From Volvox africanus (taxonomy: Eukaryota; Chlorophyta; Chlorophyceae; Chlamydomonadales; Volvocaceae): a DNA stretch of 64,000 nucleotides. This document shows positions 45,295-54,992 of the stretch, piece by piece; position 1 is the first letter of the stretch, and the number at the start of each line of letters is the position of its first letter. The stretch spans positions 5,999,001-6,063,000 of the forward strand of contig BSDZ01000003.1 of the NCBI GenBank assembly GCA_030268105.1, in the 5' to 3' direction. Below the pieces are notes generated by a model, which worked only from the letters and a program-made list of their open reading frames with translations, did not search any database and had not been told where the DNA came from. The position numbers and the translations under genes are program-made.

Positions 45295-46118
45295 TGTTGT
45301 GCTACGGTTAGTTTCCCGCCGATGCGTAGGTCGATGTGATCCTACAAGGCGAAGTGCTATTGTGATGAACACATTGCATATGAATGAATCTGCATGATAT
45401 AAATGTATTCGTGTACATTTATATATGCATTTGGCATGTTGTCATTATCCATCGCGACATCGCATCATGGCAAATCCGCCTAGCATGCATGAAAGCCCAA
45501 AGCATGGAAGTGCGCATTATGCTCGTGCTATGAAACGATAAGTAATATTATCTGATATAATATTACTTCATTAAAGCACACGTTGAGAGCGCCGCACTCG
45601 TCGCGATGCATGCCCTGCAACCGGATATCGTTATCCGGACCCTTGCATCATGCGAATGCCGGAAAGGCTTATACGTTGTTATGCGTAGACATCGCCTATA
45701 CGCAGTAGGGTTGTCACATCTAGGATCGGCCTCCTGATGTGAATCGTACGGCATTGCGATGCTGCGAGTATAACAGATGCGAGGACGGCTAAGCAAGATA
45801 AGACATTCGATACCGGAGAACACTCGTGTGTTCTATATTACTATTGCTATACGCTATTCTACTTAGCCCGAGCTAAGCCTGAACTTCGCTAATCACCGCC
45901 GCGTGATGATTGCTTGCTTCCGGCGCTGACGGCGATTACGTCCATTGCATCGTTCCGATCTGTAAGACTGTAAGTTATATCTCTCTTCGTCTTGAAGTCT
46001 TCCGCTGTCTCTGTTTGCTCTCGCTTGCCTTGCTGTACTTGCAAGTGCTCGCGCATCGGTGTCGCAAGTCTCCAGACGTGCAGATACTTATGAGCAAACG
46101 TGAACGAGAGGTACAACA
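45295..46118 (+). repeat. 5' LTR of element 45295-52508
   Basis: TGTTGTGCTACGG...GGTACAACA. Clear hairpins inside: 45398-45423, 45541-45567, 45621-45638, 45818-45833, 45862-45877 and 45892-45907. A TATA-like TATAAATG lies in the first of these. The primer-binding site TGGTATCGAGACAGG follows from 46122. Confidence 0.93.
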
Positions 46119-46185
46119 AATTGGTATCGAGACAGGTTCGTCGCCTAACTGTCTCTCTTTGTCTAATCGGAAGTAGGTTCTTTCT

Positions 46186-47564
46186 ATGGCGAGTTCCAGT
46201 GACGAACCACGAGGACCGCTAGATACTTTTGCCGAAGACCTAGGTCGCGCCGTTTTGGACGCCGCCGCTTCCGGTTTGTAATTGTTTAATTGCTTTAACT
46301 TAGATTGCTGCACTTGTTGTGTAAGTGTACGCTCTGAGTCGCAGGTAATCTCAGTGCACCGGCATTGCTTGCTGCGGCGACTGAGACCGGCTTTCGTCCG
46401 GACCAGTTGGCGACTCTCATTGCCCAAACTACGGAGATCAGGACTCAGCTGGGCAAGTACTTGCTGAGTTTACTGAATCTTCTCAAGAGTACTGTCGTGA
46501 ATACGAATATGGACAACACTGCTGGACCAAGGGTTCTGCCATTACCTCAAGCTCGAGGGCATGATGACATCCCTGAGGTGATGAGATTGTCGATTCCCGT
46601 TCCTAGGCTCAATATTTCGCTGACCGACAAGACACCAGGGCATAGCATAGCCAATGCAACTCGTGCGTACGTGCGTGACGCTAAAAAGTGTCTCCAGGCT
46701 GTTCATGGTGGCGATAATGACGGTATCAGGTGTCTCTTCGTTGGTAACACCCTCGAGGGCTCAGCGAAGGACTGGTATCGCATTTGGACCAACGCCCGGG
46801 GCAACTATACTTTTGACGAGTTGGTCGCCGCTTTGCTCGCACGATTCGCTACTGAGGTTCAAGCACGCGATGTGGAAGCTCGTAAGGTTTTGGCAGCCGG
46901 TAGCTACCACATGCGTCGGGATGAAAATGTACCTGCGTACCAGTCACGCTTCGAAGCACTTGTGACTCCCATTGCTGACCTCACTGAATCCGAGCGTGTC
47001 TTTTGGTTTAGGCGAGGCCTGACGAAACTTTTGGCTAAATGGTGCGCTACTGACTTGGTTGGAGCGCAGAACAAGTCGTATGATGCTTTGGTCACTTTTG
47101 CTAAGGGCACGGAGATACGACTCCTTGCTGGTGAGGAAGAAGTCAAGTCTGTCCCTCGTGCAAATGCCGTGCAAGTGCAGGATCCGCTTGGGGAAGCTGT
47201 AGCTCTCGACCAGGAACTCGGAGCGACCCGCCCCACGCCTACTGCCGCGACGCGACGCAGCAACCGGCAACGCCAGGCGCGCGGGGGCGCTAGCTCGGGT
47301 GTCCGTGGGTCAGGAGGAGCAGGTCCGAGCTCGGACCCGGCTAAAAACAGGAAGCGTGGTGGTGCGCCGTCGACGGCAGCCGCACAGCGTTCCGACCCCA
47401 ATGCGAAGCGGACTCGCACGGACGACACGTATATGCCAAAATGGAATTGCAATCGTTCCGAATTCGAGCGTCGGAAATTGGCCAACGTTTGTCTACGGTG
47501 TGCGGAGAGCCATTCCACGAAGGATTGCCCTCTAATGCCGCCGTTTGTACCTCAGCCGAAATAG
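46186..47564 (+). CDS. gag: Family-A Gag, naturally spliced arrangement
   Basis: ATG at 46186 opens MASSSDEPRGPLDTF; a putative 71-bp intron (46274-46344, GTTTGT...CGCAG) is still present. The second exon reads LLAAATETGFRPDQL and LLNLLKSTV, then passes at 46497/46498 straight into VNTNMDNTAGPRV, the point where other copies have 256 extra bases. The frame stays open through capsid-type domain and knuckle to TAG at 47564. If the 71-bp segment is not spliced, only a downstream start would be usable (for example MDNTAGPRV). The Gag start of this copy is therefore uncertain. Confidence 0.8.
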
Positions 47565-50500
47565 GGGCTTGCCCGGGTTCCTGCGGAGGGGGCACCACCT
47601 GGGATTTCTGAACTAACGCGTGGTCGGTGGTCATCCTTACGGCCAGCCGTTAAGGCATTGTTGCCTTGTGTACTTGGACACATCGAGCAAGTCATTGCGC
47701 GACGCATCACGCTTGACGGACGCACGGGACTTCTCTGCTTCGACCCGTTGTGTAATTTGTTTACACCTCGCCATCCCCTGTCGTCTATCGATCTGTCTAA
47801 CCACGTGGTTTTGTTCATCCCCTCGTCTCTGCGTGAGATGTCGGAACAGTTGGCCATATACAGGAGGTGTAGGCGTCAATATCCAGGCACCGCCGCATGT
47901 GTTTTACTCCCCGCTTTCTGTCGGCGCAAGGCAGAGGCATCGTTAAGGGGTATGCGGCATGTCCACTGGTTCGAGCCGGGCACCGTTTTGTTTAATGGTG
48001 TGGATCGGGAGGGTACGCTGGCTCCGTGGCCAAGCACATCCTACTCGGTTGACGTTTGGTACGAAGCTCCGGACGGGGGTGCCGTAGGTTACGGACCCGC
48101 CCTAAGTGCACTGACGTTGTCTGCTGGGCAGTCGCTCGTAGATAACCGTGTCCCTGTGGTTCAGATCGGTTTGAATGGCCGTACTCTGAAGGCACTTGTT
48201 GACACCGGTGCCAGCGACGACTTCATCTCTGTCGCAGAGGTGAATGCGCTGGGGTTGTCCCCAGAGTCGTCTGATTGTCCACAGGTTACCCTTGCTGACG
48301 GGGGTAAGCATCCCATCGTGGGCAGGATTACCCTTAGCCTATCGATAGGCCCTTTGCGTGTTGTGACCCGGCCGTACGTGCTGCAGGGCTTAGCAGAGAC
48401 TGCACCGTACATAATGGGGTCGTCGACATTACGACAGTACCGCGCGCGCATCGACATGGAGACCGCAACCCTGCATATGTGCAAGGGTACTCTGTCGATT
48501 AAGGTACCTTTCCTGTTGTTCGAACATGTCACACCAAAGGAGGGTGAAACTGAGGCGGTGCCTATGGTTAATTTCGCTGTGACCGCAATGGCCGCGCGAA
48601 TCGAACCAGAGCTAGTCGGGCGTAAGGAGGCCGTCCGTTTGTTACGGAAGGGTGCCCACGGACTGCTTTTAAGGCTGCGGGTGAGCTGTTATGTCACCAC
48701 CGCGCAGATTTCTGCGCATCCTGAGGTTGAAGCCCTACTGTCGCAGTATGAGGACGTCTTTAAAGATGTCCCTGGCCTACCACCTATGCGTCCTGTTGAT
48801 CACACAATCCCTCTCGTGCCTGGAGCGCAGCCTACGGCCCGGCCAATGTACAGGTTGAGTCCATTGGAGCTGGACGAGGTAAAGCGCCAGGTGACGGATT
48901 TGCTCGCGAAGGGTATGATACGCCCCAGCACATCCCCGTATTCTGCACCGATTTTGTTTGTCGGTAAGAAGGATGGGACCTTGCGCATGTGCATTGATTA
49001 TCGGGGGTTAAATGCGAATACGGTGAAAAATCGCTACCCTTTGCCACGCGTTGACGACCTGTTGGATAAGCTGAAGGGCTCGGCTTATTTTTCCTCAATT
49101 GACTTACAACAGGGCTACAATCAGATTCGCATCGCTGCCTCTGATATCCCGAAAACCGCTTTTCGGACGCCCTTCGGTCACTTTGAGTATACGGTCCTAT
49201 CGTTTGGTTTGACTAATGCCCCTGCGACGTTTCAGGCGGTCATGGACCGAATGTTTAGGCCGTTTATCGACAGGTTCGTTGTTTGCTACCTGGATGACAT
49301 CTTGGTGTATTCTAAGACGCGCGAGGAGCACTTGGAGCATCTTCGGCTCGTGCTCGATGTTATGAGGCGGGAGCAATTGTTTGCTAAACGCGCCAAATGC
49401 TTTTGGGCGCAGCCTCAGGTGGAATATTTGGGCCACATTGTGTCGGCCACCGGTGTGAAGATGGACCCGCGGAAGGTCGCCGTGGTTCGCGATTGGCCTG
49501 CGCCTCAGAACCTCACGGAGCTGCGTAAGTTCCTTGGCTTGACCAATTATTTCCGAAAGTTCATTGGAAAATATTCCATCATTGCGGCCCCGCTTGCTAA
49601 CTTAACTCGCAAAGGCGTTTTCGTTTCGCTCGAGTCGTGGACGTCGCAATGCCAGCGGGCATTCGAAGAGCTCAAACGAATCGTTGCCGAAGATGTCACC
49701 CTTGCTTTCCCTGATACTCGTTGCCATTTCGTGTTGAGGTAGTGTCTGATGCCTCAATATTTGGAAGCGGCGCTGTATTGTTACAGGAAGGGCGACCGAT
49801 CGCCTTCACGAGTAAGAAGTTTTCTGGTGCGGAGATTTGTTACACCACCGGGGAACAGGAGCTTCTGGCCGTGCTGCATGCTTTAAAGGAATGGCGCTGT
49901 TACCTCGAGGGACGCCCGTTTACTTTAAAGACTGACCATAAGCCCCTAACGTTTTTGCAAAGCGTTCCGATGTTGAACCGCCGTCAGGCTAGGTGGATGG
50001 AATACCTAGCTAGGTTCGACTGCACCTGGGAGTATATTTCTGGTAAATTGAATATTGCCGATGCTCTCAGTCGACATCCGTCGCTACACACTGCAATTTT
50101 GGCAGCGCCCGTCGTGCGGCCGCGTAGCGAGGAGGTACCGATCGCGACAGACCTCGCGGAGCGGTTGAAGGTTGCCTACAACGCAGACGCCTGGTTCGCG
50201 GACCCGGCTAATGTAGAAAACCTTCGCAAGCAGAATGGCCTTTGGCTACGGACGGAGGGTGCAGCTACGCAAATCGTCGTTCCGAACGACGACGCGCTAC
50301 GCTACGACATCCTTGCGCGGTTCCACGAGGACCCGTTAGCAGGACACCCTGGTAGCAAGCGATTGATCGACTTGGTGCAACGTTCCTTTTGGTGGCCTCG
50401 TTTGGCTAAGGATGCGGCGAACTTCGTCCAGACATGCAGTCTGTGCCAGCGCAATAAGGCTTTGTCCGGTAAGGGCCATGGGTTGTTGCAACCGTTGCCT

Positions 50501-51625
50501 GTCCCGGATGCGCCTTGGGAAAGTATTTCCATGGACTTCGTAGTCGCACTGCCCAAAACTGAGGGGGGATACGATGCGGTGTTCGTAATGGTCGATCGTC
50601 TGACTAAGATGGTTCACCTAGCACCATGCACATCATCCTGCACGGCTGAGCAAACCGCACGTTTGTTTTTCGACAATGTGGTTCGGTTACACGGGGTTCC
50701 CAAAAATGTGATCTCGGACCGCGGTGGACAGTTTACGTCTAAGTTTTGGGAAGCACTCTGCAAACTAGTTGGCATGCGTGTCAACCTGAGCACAGCGTAC
50801 CACCCGCAGACTGATGGTCAAACCGAACGCACAAACCGCACGTTGGGTGATATGTTGCGCAATTATGCTGGTCGCACACCACTTGTTTGGGATACATATT
50901 TAACTGCGGCAGAATTCGCGCTTAACAATGCTGTTAACCGCTCTACAGGCAAAAGTCCGTTCTTTCTTAACTACGGATTTCATCCCGCGCTACCCGTGTG
51001 GCGTGAGTTGGAAGTGAACGTGCCTGCTGCTAAACTTTTTGCCAAGTCTTTTATGTCCCGAATCACAGACGCGAAGTCGTGTTTGGATGCGGCGCAGCAA
51101 CGAACAACGGAATACTACAACAAATCCAAGCAGGATGTGACATTTTCGGAAGGGCAACTCGTGTTGCTAAGTACCAAGAACTTGCGTTCCTTGGCCGACG
51201 GATCCCGAAAACTCTTACCCCGCTGGATTGGTCCGTATCCTGTCATGCGCATGGTTGGGAATGTGGCTGTGGAGCTTGCATTGCCCGCTGATATGACCAT
51301 TCACCCCACGTTTCACGTATCGCTTGTTCGTCCGTATCGTGGTACGGAACCCGTCCCTGAGCCTGCTAACGCCCCCGCAGCGATCGAACCAGTTCCCGAG
51401 ACCTGGATCGCTGGTAAACAGAAGTTTTACGATGTGGAGCGGGTGTTAGATTATCGCGCGCGTCGTGTGGGCCGACACCGACGTAAGCGGACAGTACACG
51501 AGTACTTGGTTAAGTGGACAGGGTATACCGACGAGCACAACTCATGGGAACCGGCACGCAACTTTTCACAGGACATGAAGCCCCTGCTCGAAGAAGCCCG
51601 CAAACGTGCCACGCAAGCCCAATGA
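47565..51625 (+). pseudogene. pol: Family-A Pol, single frameshift in RNase H
   Basis: In phase with Gag after TAG. MTase-like domain (IPSS), protease ([10 protein letters not shown]) and RT (YLDD) are intact. At about 49713 one base is missing (FPDTRCHF instead of FPDYSLPF) and the frame ends at 49742. The rest, from [11 protein letters not shown] through RNase H, integrase ([31 protein letters not shown]) and chromodomain, is open in the shifted frame to 51625. The same one-base loss and a neighbouring A-to-T change occur in the copy at 40363. Apart from this the element looks complete. Confidence 0.93.
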
Positions 51626-51684
51626 CCCCTGCAGTCGATGCTGTATGATGCAGCGAGGACGCTGCATACGGGAGGGGGGATAAT

Positions 51685-52508
51685 TGTTGTGCTACGGTTA
51701 GTTTCCCGCCGATGCGTAGGTCGATGTGATCCTACAAGGCGAAGTGCTATTGAGATGAACACATTGCATATGAATGAATCTGCATGATATAAATGTATTC
51801 GTGTACATTTATATATGCATTTGGCATGTTGTCATTATCCATCGCGACATTGCATCATGGCAAATCCGCCTAGCATGCATGAAAGCCCGAAGCATGGAAG
51901 TGCGCATTATGCTCGTGCTACGAAACGATAAGTAATATTATCTGATATAATATTACTTCATTAAAGCACACGTTGAGAGCGCCGCACTCGTCGCGATGCA
52001 TGCCCTGCAACCGGATATCGTTATCCGGACCCTTGCATCATGCGAATGCCGGAAAGGCTTATACGTTGTTATGCGTAGACATCGCCTATACACAGTAGGG
52101 TTGTCACATCTAGGATCGGCCTCCTGATGTGAATCGTATGGCATTGCGATGCTGCGAGTATAACAGATGCGAGGAAGGCTAAGCAAGATAAGACATTCGA
52201 TACCGGAGAACACTCGTGTGTTCTATATTACTATTGCTATACGCTATTCTACTTAGCCCGAGCTAAGCCTGAACTTCGCTAATCACCGCCGCGTGATGAT
52301 TGCTTGCTTCCGGCGCTGACGGCGATTTCGTCCATTGCATCGTTCCGATCTGTAAGACTGTAAGTTATATCTCTCTTCGTCTTGAAGTCTTCCGCTGTCT
52401 CTGTTTGCTCTCGCTTGCCTTGCTGTACTTGCAAGTGCTCGTGCATCGGTGTCGCAAGTCTCCAGACGTGCAGATACTTATGAGCAAACGTGAACGAGAG
52501 GTACAACA
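51685..52508 (+). repeat. 3' LTR of element 45295-52508
   Basis: 824 bp, preceded by the hairpin and polypurine tract GGGAGGGGGGATAAT, followed by CATGG. Confidence 0.93.
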
Positions 52509-52999
52509 CATGGGACACCGGGCATAAGCTCCCGTACTCCTGTGCAAGTTTTCTTCAGGAACAATTGTTTCCCTGGTGCATATGTTTTGATCAGGTGAAA
52601 GCCTGCTGCTCGCATACTGTGCTCTATTGAGCTCCACTTGGGGACTACAAAGACTGCAGAGGTATTTTCTGGATCTTTGTGTTTGCAGGAGATATAGTGT
52701 TTTTGCCATTGAGCAATGTGATTGTAAGGAGGATTAATCCAAGCAAACTCACCCGCAAGATTATGGGTCGCAAATGGGTTTGATGGAGAGGCAAAACGTG
52801 GACAGAGACTATTATTGCCCAAATCGTTACATGTGGCGTCAAAGGTAAATTGACGGCCGAGTTGGGTCTCAACCTGACGGAATTCATCAGGCCAGAACAT
52901 CCGAGCAGTCTGAGGGCTGTCGGTCATGGGCAACACAAACTCTCCATCTGGTGCAACCAGTTTAACTGGTTCACATTCCTCCACACGCTTGCCAGGGTC
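52509..52999 (-). pseudogene. Family-C Dam-like N6-adenine methyltransferase domain
   Basis: In the same frame as the upstream Gag, after a TAG. Visible motifs in order: FRQVETQLGRQFTFDATC, NNSLCPRF, NPFATHNLAGEF, AWINPPYNHIAQWQKHY, SAVFVVPKW and APGKQLF. This order (F-x-hydrophobic-DA, LCPRF, W-x-NPPY-x-x-I-x-x-W, VVP) is that of the phage-type Dam family. NPPY is the catalytic motif of N6-adenine methyltransferases. Families A, B and E have homologous segments in the same place but with IPSS or TPSS. Its role in a gypsy element is unknown: a real methyltransferase or a structural relic. It is cut at 52513 by the element at 45295-52508 and the protease lies beyond. Confidence 0.75.
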
Positions 53000-54583
53000 C
53001 TATTTGTGCATTTTAGATTCGAGCCGGGCAGCAAGCGCCAACTTCTTTTCCGCCTCAGCCTTGATCGCCTTGGAACAGTCCACTACGTGGTCTGGCCAAG
53101 ACTGGCCTGGCTTCTTAAAGCCATGGCAATAGCGGCACCGGGTACTAGGAGGCTTGTCAGAAGTGTGGTCGGTCCAGGGCTTCTTGCTCACGGACTGCCA
53201 GCCCTGTTGAAATCGGGAAATAGGGCGTTTTTGGTAGGGATGTCTGGATTTAGGGGTGGTTACAGTAGCCGCTTTCAGCTCAACGGTGGCAGTCTTATCT
53301 TTCCCTGCCTTCCACTGGACCTCTTGGCCGACTGCATATAGGATGCATTTATCTAAATCCTGCCAGTCCTTGCCCTCATCATCGGTTGCACACCGACCCC
53401 GAAGTGTTGGAACTAAGCCTTTGATGTACCAGCTAATCTGGTCGGCTTTATCCATGTCCTTAGCTTCGCGTAGGACATCATGGAAGCGCTGTGTGTACTC
53501 AGCAACGGTTTCAGCAGTTTTCATGTCGTATTCGTGAGAGTGCAAGCGATCCCTTGCTGCCATGGCAGTGTTGCATTGCGTGTCCCCATATTGCAGGAGA
53601 AATGCCGCCCTTAAGGTTTCGCGTGTGAGGGGTTTCTTGCCCGACTTGTGCATCTCTAGGACATCTGCTGCCCAGACCTGTGCTTTGCCCGTTAAGAAGT
53701 ACACTATGTGCTCAAATGGGTCCATGTTCATCAGGTCGAAATATTGCATGAGTACATTGAACCAGGACCGGGTGCAAGTGATGGTGCTATCCTTCTTCCC
53801 AGAAAATTTGGGGGGATGCGGAACCCGTCTATTAGGCTTACCTCACTTGGCCGGCTGGATTTTGGGGCGGTTGTCTGAGAATCGCTACCCCCAGCTAGGT
53901 GTGCGGTTGCTTCCACCCAAAGGGACTGAACCTCCTTGAGTGTTGGCACCGGAACTAGGTGTTTCTCTAGGATGGCTTGCAGCGTTGTTTGCTGGAGGGC
54001 ATCCTTAGGCAAAAGGGTTGCGATGCTCGACCCAGCGATTGTGGAAATAATACCTAGGATCGCTTTTTTTTGCGTGAGTCGGCCGCTTCAGATGATTGTG
54101 AACACTCCGAAAGGCGTTCGAAAATCTGTTCTAATAGGGCTCGCGTGCGGTCCGTATCTGCGCGGAGGGCACCCATCTGATTTTCGAAGGACTCCTTAAG
54201 TTGCGTGATTTCGCTTTCTAATGCAACAACACGATTATGTGTTGCGTTGCGCATTGTTTCTGCGACGTGTTGGGCCGCGCGCGTTTGTTCTGGTGTTTGG
54301 CCATTGGGAGGTAACGCGACATCTCCTTATCCGGCCTTGGTTCTTGGGACCCGCGGATAATAGGAATATTATTATTAAAATTATTGGTGGGAATAACTGG
54401 AGCCAAAGGCACCGTTTCCGAAGGTTCAATGTTTATCCGATGTGGTCGTCGATTGGCGGCTATGGCGGCTAAACGCTCTAGTCGCAAAATTTTATTGAGA
54501 TTTTTACGTTTAAAACGTAAGAGTTCCTTCCGCGCTTTTTGCTGCGGAGGATTTGTGGTTGTGGTGGGAGTGTCGCGTGGCAT
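53000..54583 (-). pseudogene. gag: Family-C Gag, several frameshifts
   Basis: Possible start at 54583 (MPRDTPTTTTNPPQQ); the frame breaks between about 54300 and 54240, again near 54050, and near 53750. Readable parts: an Asn/Pro-rich N-terminus, a coiled-coil stretch (RVVALESEITQLKESF), a capsid-type domain (PFEHIVYFLTGKAQVWA, FLLQYGD, TVAEYTQRFHDVL, YIKGLVPTLRGRCA) and a basic linker. The putative knuckle is CRYCHGFKKPGQSWP then DHVVDC, with 12 residues between the second Cys and His. It ends MHK-TAG at 53000, in frame with the methyltransferase-like domain. The family is distinct from A and B. Confidence 0.78.
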
Positions 54584-54620
54584 TGCGCAAAGTTTATCTC
54601 ACCTGAGGAGGATCGTTGCT

Positions 54621-54637
54621 CAGACCCTCGCTACCAA
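54621..54637 (-). other. Family-C primer-binding site
   Basis: On the minus strand, after the LTR end CTACA and AT, comes TGGTAGCGAGGGTCTGAG. The predicted primer tRNA ends CTCAGACCCTCGCTACCA, different from that of A, B and E, though it too has U72 and A73. Confidence 0.65.
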
Positions 54638-54638
54638 T

Positions 54639-54992
54639 TGTAGCAGTCCCTTTCAGTATGCTACTAGATTTGTGCGGAAGCGTAGCTTTTGTAGATTTAG
54701 AGATAGCTCGCAAGTAAGTTAGCGTCGCGAAATTGTACATCTATTGGGAATAATCGGTGACAGCGGAGTCTTGAACTCCGAACAATTAGTAGTGTGATAC
54801 TAAAATGTCAGGCCTTAGCTCTTCACCAGGGTGACTTTAATATTGGCTCACCTAGCCAAGATGTACGGCAATCATCTTTGCCAATCGCGAAGTTTACTCG
54901 TAGTTAGTTTTCGGTTAGGCATCATGCTTATTGCATGATTGCCCACCACTTTATCTGGGCCTATTTCTCTAAGGTAAATGTAGTTTCCTACA
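54639..54992 (-). mobile_element. Family-C 5' LTR (-)
   Basis: 354 bp with ends TGTAGCAG...TTTCCTACA (TGTAG/CTACA inverted termini). It borders the family-C primer-binding site on one side and the family-B RT on the other. The right flank CGGCC (54993-54997) should be the target duplicate; its partner and the 3' LTR are lost from the window. Confidence 0.8.

Larger units (their letters stand above)
45295..52508 (+). mobile_element. Full-length family-A element copied from spliced RNA (TSD CATGG)
   Basis: 7214 bp, LTRs 45295-46118 and 51685-52508 (824 bp each, about 99% alike by eye). Flanked by CATGG (45290-45294; 52509-52513), inserted in a minus family-C element. It lacks the 256-bp GT...AG segment found in the Gag leader of the other four full copies. 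Pol has one frameshift. Together with the minus unit at 38413-44906 it forms a huge inverted repeat with a 388-bp spacer. Confidence 0.94.

Noticed and set aside
45700..45760. Hammerhead ribozyme core (CTGATG... in the LTR), as in retrozymes
   Set aside because: The LTR has CTGATGTGAA, not CTGATGA with a paired GAAA, and the surrounding stems do not fit.
49695..49725. Programmed -1 frameshift at TTTCCCT in Pol (T TTC CCT in the zero frame), created by the A-to-T change next to the one-base deletion
   Set aside because: A -1 slip at this heptamer leads directly to a TGA codon, and in the copy at 40.36 kb to TGA and TAG. It cannot rescue the downstream frame.
52509..52999. Bacterial or phage contamination as the source of the methyltransferase-like sequence
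   Set aside because: It is in frame after a Gag with capsid-type sequence, next to a retropepsin, and has homologous counterparts in the other gypsy families here.
54054..54254. Independent coiled-coil protein
   Set aside because: It lies between the N-terminal and capsid parts of family-C Gag and is best read as a frame-shifted part of that gene.
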